From Desertivirga xinjiangensis (GTDB taxonomy: Bacteria; Bacteroidota; Bacteroidia; Sphingobacteriales; Sphingobacteriaceae): a DNA stretch of 64,000 bases. The translations under genes were made by a program, and so were the position numbers. The notes under the pieces were generated by a model, which saw only the letters and a list, made by a program, of their open reading frames with translations, did no database searches and was not told the DNA's origin. Location: NCBI RefSeq assembly GCF_024436435.1, contig NZ_JAFMZP010000003.1:372001-436000 (forward strand), read 5' to 3'. Of this stretch, positions 61,472-64,000 are shown one piece after another (the stretch's first letter is position 1; each line of letters opens with the position of its first letter).

Positions 61472-62068
61472 TTAGAATAATTTATAGCCAAGGCTTAAAT
61501 GCCATAAGTTCTGTTTTTGGTCGTACTTGCCACTTTTCTCAATATTGCTAAGTCCTTTTTCATAACGAAGATCTACACTGATATTACCTACATCAACACC
61601 TGCGCCTAATTGAGCGCCAATAGTCTGGTTTTTATAGTCGTTAACATTGGTCCCCATATTGTAATTCTCCTCAAAATCATTTTTAAGAATGAACGACACG
61701 ATAGGACCTGCCATGAATCGAATGTTGAGTTTATCCATCCCTATTTTATTACCGAGCAAGACGGGGATATCAAGCGTGGTGAAATTTACCTTGCCACTTC
61801 CAGATACTGTTGTTCCATCCGCATCTATGTTACCAAATTTCCCCCCTTTACTTCCGAGGTATACCTCAGGTTGTACGTAAAATCCTGCGCCTCCTACTCT
61901 GGCCCAGGCTCCAACCTGGTATCCCAGGCGGTTTTCGGTGCTTGCCCAATCTGCCTGAAGGGTTGCAAGATTTACTCCGGCTTTCAAGCCTAGATCAAAA
62001 GACGGAAGCTGCGCCCGCACAGCAAAGGCTGTTAATAGAATTACAGTGGTAGTTATTAGCTTTTTCAT
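61472..62068 (-). CDS. Small outer-membrane beta-barrel protein (porin family/PorT-like)
   Basis: An exported barrel of 198 residues from the ATG at 62068, where the signal peptide MKKLITTTVILLTAFAVRAQ begins; the open frame to 62227 adds residues with no signal character. The mature protein starts PSFDLGLKAGVNLA, the usual opening of outer_membrane_beta-barrel (OMP_b-brl_2) proteins, has eight or so amphipathic strands and ends LSLGYKLF with a C-terminal Phe. The ligand is unknown. It is divergent from the CsbD-like gene, with an imperfect inverted repeat (62118-62140) between them. Confidence 0.88.
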   Translation of the reverse strand: MKKLITTTVILLTAFAVRAQLPSFDLGLKAGVNLATLQADWASTENRLGYQVGAWARVGGAGFYVQPEVYLGSKGGKFGNIDADGTTVSGSGKVNFTTLDIPVLLGNKIGMDKLNIRFMAGPIVSFILKNDFEENYNMGTNVNDYKNQTIGAQLGAGVDVGNISVDLRYEKGLSNIEKSGKYDQKQNLWHLSLGYKLF

Positions 62069-62182
62069 CTTAAATGGTTTTGTGTTTGTTGAATTTTTTG
62101 GGTGAGTTTTTGAGAATAACATTTTAAGTTTAAAAATGTTGTAGACAGCGGGTTCAGGTTTTAAATAAGACGTATTAATTTT

Positions 62183-62190
62183 TACATTTG
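62183..62190 (+). promoter_or_regulatory. -7 element of the CsbD-like gene promoter
   Basis: TACATTTG matches TAnnTTTG exactly, 15 bases before the ATG at 62205. A TTTA stands at the -33 position with 19-base spacing. Confidence 0.55.
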
Positions 62191-62204
62191 TCACAAAGAA
62201 AACC

Positions 62205-62420
62205 ATGACAGAAATTACTATCAGCAATCAGAATTGGGAGAAGCTTAAGCTTAAAGTTAAACGTAAATACCGCGAACTTACTGACGATGACTTGGCCTAT
62301 TCTCCCGGCGAGGAGGAGAAGCTTATTCAAAATTTGATGTCGCGGCTCCGTCGCAATAGAGAATATGTGGTTTTTACATTGAAGAAAGGTCTTGTTAATA
62401 TTGACAATAATCTTTTATAA
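62205..62420 (+). CDS. Small CsbD-like protein
   Basis: A 71-residue soluble protein. The W-x3-K-x3-K-x3-Y-x2-LTDDDL pattern (residues 11-30) is that of the CsbD-like stress-protein family in Bacteroidota, though the C-terminal half (NREYVVFTLKKGLVNIDNN) is less like it. The role in stress is family knowledge only and not established. It has its own promoter and lies 137 bases before a second S41 protease gene on the same strand. Confidence 0.65.
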   Translation: MTEITISNQNWEKLKLKVKRKYRELTDDDLAYSPGEEEKLIQNLMSRLRRNREYVVFTLKKGLVNIDNNLL

Positions 62421-62557
62421 GATTCTGTATTCAGGCGTTATTTTTTCATAACTTTTTACTTTTTTTTCCGTACAGACGTTATTGTATGACGGCTTGATCT
62501 TGTCATAAACCAGACATCTTACATTATAATACGCATCTGCGTAAACGTGAAATCAAT

Positions 62558-64000
62558 ATGAGAAGACAGAGTACTACCTTTAAGAGATTTCTTTTGGCAG
62601 CTTGCCTTGCTGCGGTCCTTGGTACATCCGCGTTCCGCGAAGATCTGTTCCTGTACTCTAAAAACATCGACATTTTCGCCTCTCTATACAAAGAACTGAA
62701 TCTAAATTATGTAGATGAAGTAAACCCCTCAAAACTTATGAAAACCGGTGTGGATGCAATGCTTGATAGCCTTGATCCATATACCGAGTACGTTCAGGAG
62801 TCAGATATTGAGGATTATAAAATGAAGTACGTAAGTACTCAATATGGTGGAATTGGAACCAGTGTTCACACCCGGAAAGGGAAGTTTATAGTAGCCGACA
62901 TTTTCGAGGGATTTCCCGCACAGAAGGCAGATATCCGTGCCGGCGACGAACTAATAGAGATCAATGGGATATCCCTTAAAGGGAAGCTTTACGATCAGGT
63001 GAGCGCGATGCTAAAAGGACCAAAAAACACCGTATTAAAACTTAAGCTAAGCCGGCCGGGCGAAAGTGGTCCTATAGAAAAGTCTTTAATACGCGAAGAA
63101 ATTACGCAGAACAATGTGAGTTACTCCGGAATGCTGAGCAATAATATTGCTTACATAAAGTTGGATAAGTTTCTTGAGAATTCTAGCCTCGAGGTAAAGG
63201 ACGCGCTTTTAACTTTGCAAAAAAGTAACCCCGATGGTCTTATACTTGACTTGCGGTATAACGGAGGGGGCATATTGCAGGAAGCTGTCAAAATTGTTAA
63301 TCTCTTCATAGAGCCGAATGTAACTGTGGTTACTCAACGAGGACGTAATAAGGCGAAAACTGTAAGTTATAAAACCTTCGACGGGCCAATCGCCGCAAGA
63401 TTGCCACTGGTGGTGCTCGTTAACGGGCGTTCAGCATCGGCCGCAGAAATTGTTGCAGGGTCATTACAGGACTTAGACAGGGCGGTAATTGTAGGACAGC
63501 GGAGCTTTGGTAAAGGCCTTGTACAGCAAACATTTAATTTACCTTATAATAGCTTGGTAAAAGTAACAGTAGCGAAGTATTATACTCCCTCAGGCAGATG
63601 CATCCAGGCCCTCGACTATGCCCACAGGTTAGAAAACGGTGGCGTTGAAAAGGTCGCTGATTCATTGATTACAGAATATAAGACGAAATCAGGACGGTCA
63701 GTTTTCGATGGTAGCGGTATTTATCCTGATGTATATGTTGCTCCGGTTAAATATAGTCCTATTACTCAGACTCTTCTTTCGAGGAACCTGATTTTCGATT
63801 ACGCAACACAATACAGAAAGCAAAATCCCTCCATTTCGAGTGCGCGAAGCTATAAGCTTACAGACTCAGAATATGATCAATTCTCAAGCTATTTATCCGA
63901 CAAGGATTATAATTACAGTACCAAAACAGAGAAACTCATTAACGAGTTGAAAGCTGAAGCACAGAATGAAAATAAGCTGTTGGAAGTAAGAGCAGAATAT
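62558..64000 (+). CDS. S41-family C-terminal processing protease, CtpA-like (partial, runs off the window)
   Basis: The 5' 481 codons of a serine protease that lacks a stop in the window. It has an N-terminal signal or anchor helix (about 9-25), a PDZ domain (about 100-175; GGIGTSVH, INGISL), and the S41 core: NGRSASAAE with nucleophile Ser294 and RSFGKGLVQQ with Lys319. It is a shorter CtpA type without the Tsp N- and C-terminal extensions of the protease gene at 195. A charged helical C-terminus is under way at the window edge. The upstream 137 bases hold a 6-bp inverted repeat (62485-62490 and 62502-62507). Confidence 0.92.
   Translation, partial: MRRQSTTFKRFLLAACLAAVLGTSAFREDLFLYSKNIDIFASLYKELNLNYVDEVNPSKLMKTGVDAMLDSLDPYTEYVQESDIEDYKMKYVSTQYGGIGTSVHTRKGKFIVADIFEGFPAQKADIRAGDELIEINGISLKGKLYDQVSAMLKGPKNTVLKLKLSRPGESGPIEKSLIREEITQNNVSYSGMLSNNIAYIKLDKFLENSSLEVKDALLTLQKSNPDGLILDLRYNGGGILQEAVKIVNLFIEPNVTVVTQRGRNKAKTVSYKTFDGPIAARLPLVVLVNGRSASAAEIVAGSLQDLDRAVIVGQRSFGKGLVQQTFNLPYNSLVKVTVAKYYTPSGRCIQALDYAHRLENGGVEKVADSLITEYKTKSGRSVFDGSGIYPDVYVAPVKYSPITQTLLSRNLIFDYATQYRKQNPSISSARSYKLTDSEYDQFSSYLSDKDYNYSTKTEKLINELKAEAQNENKLLEVRAEY

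Noticed and set aside
62069-62227. Longer start of the porin-like barrel gene
   Set aside because: A normal signal peptide starts at 62068, and the longer form would overlap the divergent CsbD-like gene.
1-64000. tRNA, rRNA, CRISPR array, insertion sequence, prophage or integron signals
   Set aside because: I looked for cloverleaf arms, regular spaced repeats, transposase or integrase motifs and terminal inverted repeats with target duplications, and found none that I could support.

Overview
The window is a compact chromosomal stretch of a Bacteroidota bacterium, most likely a Sphingobacteriaceae (Pedobacter-like) relative. Evidence: the bifunctional LpxC/FabZ fusion, GldD and a PorX-type response regulator/PglZ protein, a CarboxypepD_reg TonB-dependent receptor, the futalosine menaquinone genes mqnB and mqnD, many lipoproteins with short lipoboxes, weak Shine-Dalgarno signals, and repeated exact matches to the Bacteroidota -7 promoter element TAnnTTTG. 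I see no rRNA, tRNA, CRISPR array, insertion sequence, prophage or integrase. Nearly everything is chromosomal core or lineage-specific core.

Layout. 1-7.8 kb: a tail-specific protease lipoprotein, then a tight DNA-repair operon (metallo-beta-lactamase exonuclease, ATP-dependent ligase, Lhr-type helicase) that lacks the expected pdeM. 7.8-13 kb: a reverse-strand operon for probable iron or metallophore uptake (PepSY membrane protein, TonB-dependent receptor, DUF4374 lipoprotein) with two Fur-box-like dyads in its promoter region. 13-24.5 kb: an AsmA-like protein, an M13 peptidase, a small membrane protein, a GH1-like/RmlD-like fusion with a glycosyltransferase, a GHL10 glycosidase and a coiled-coil membrane protein. 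24.5-31.7 kb: a large outer-membrane barrel translationally coupled to a very large NtrY-like sensor kinase. 31.7-36.4 kb: queD/PTPS-folE-fabD on the reverse strand, diverging from mqnB-mqnD and a heptose epimerase gene.

36.4-45.5 kb: a LolC/E-type permease, an MBL hydrolase, the gldD-aroE-comA operon, a TPR protein, a cyclophilin, exonuclease III, 5-formyl-THF cyclo-ligase and an EF-P with a non-canonical tip residue. 45.5-50.7 kb: the lipid A operon lpxD-lpxC/fabZ-lpxA plus an ABC ATPase, driven by a textbook Bacteroidota promoter, with an HD phosphohydrolase gene upstream. 50.7-55.1 kb: porX, tsaE, alanine dehydrogenase and a YihY/BrkB membrane protein whose start codon lies inside nested inverted repeats. 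55.1-64 kb: a DUF4197 lipoprotein, a VWA-domain protein divergent from an ECF sigma factor and a membrane anti-sigma-like/TonB-like protein (both accessory proteins carry SusC plug-like strings), an M1 peptidase, a porin-like barrel, a small CsbD-like protein, and the 5' part of a second S41 protease that runs off the window.

Themes: envelope biogenesis (lipid A, heptose, lipoprotein traffic, outer-membrane barrels), type IX secretion/gliding (gldD, porX), TonB-linked uptake and signalling, and housekeeping DNA repair and cofactor synthesis. The best candidates for something under-described are the VWA/ECF/TonB-like locus, the GH1-RmlD fusion with its glycosyltransferase, the kinase/outer-membrane-barrel coupled pair, and the nested hairpins at the yihY start. 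All functional calls come from reading motifs; no database search was run.
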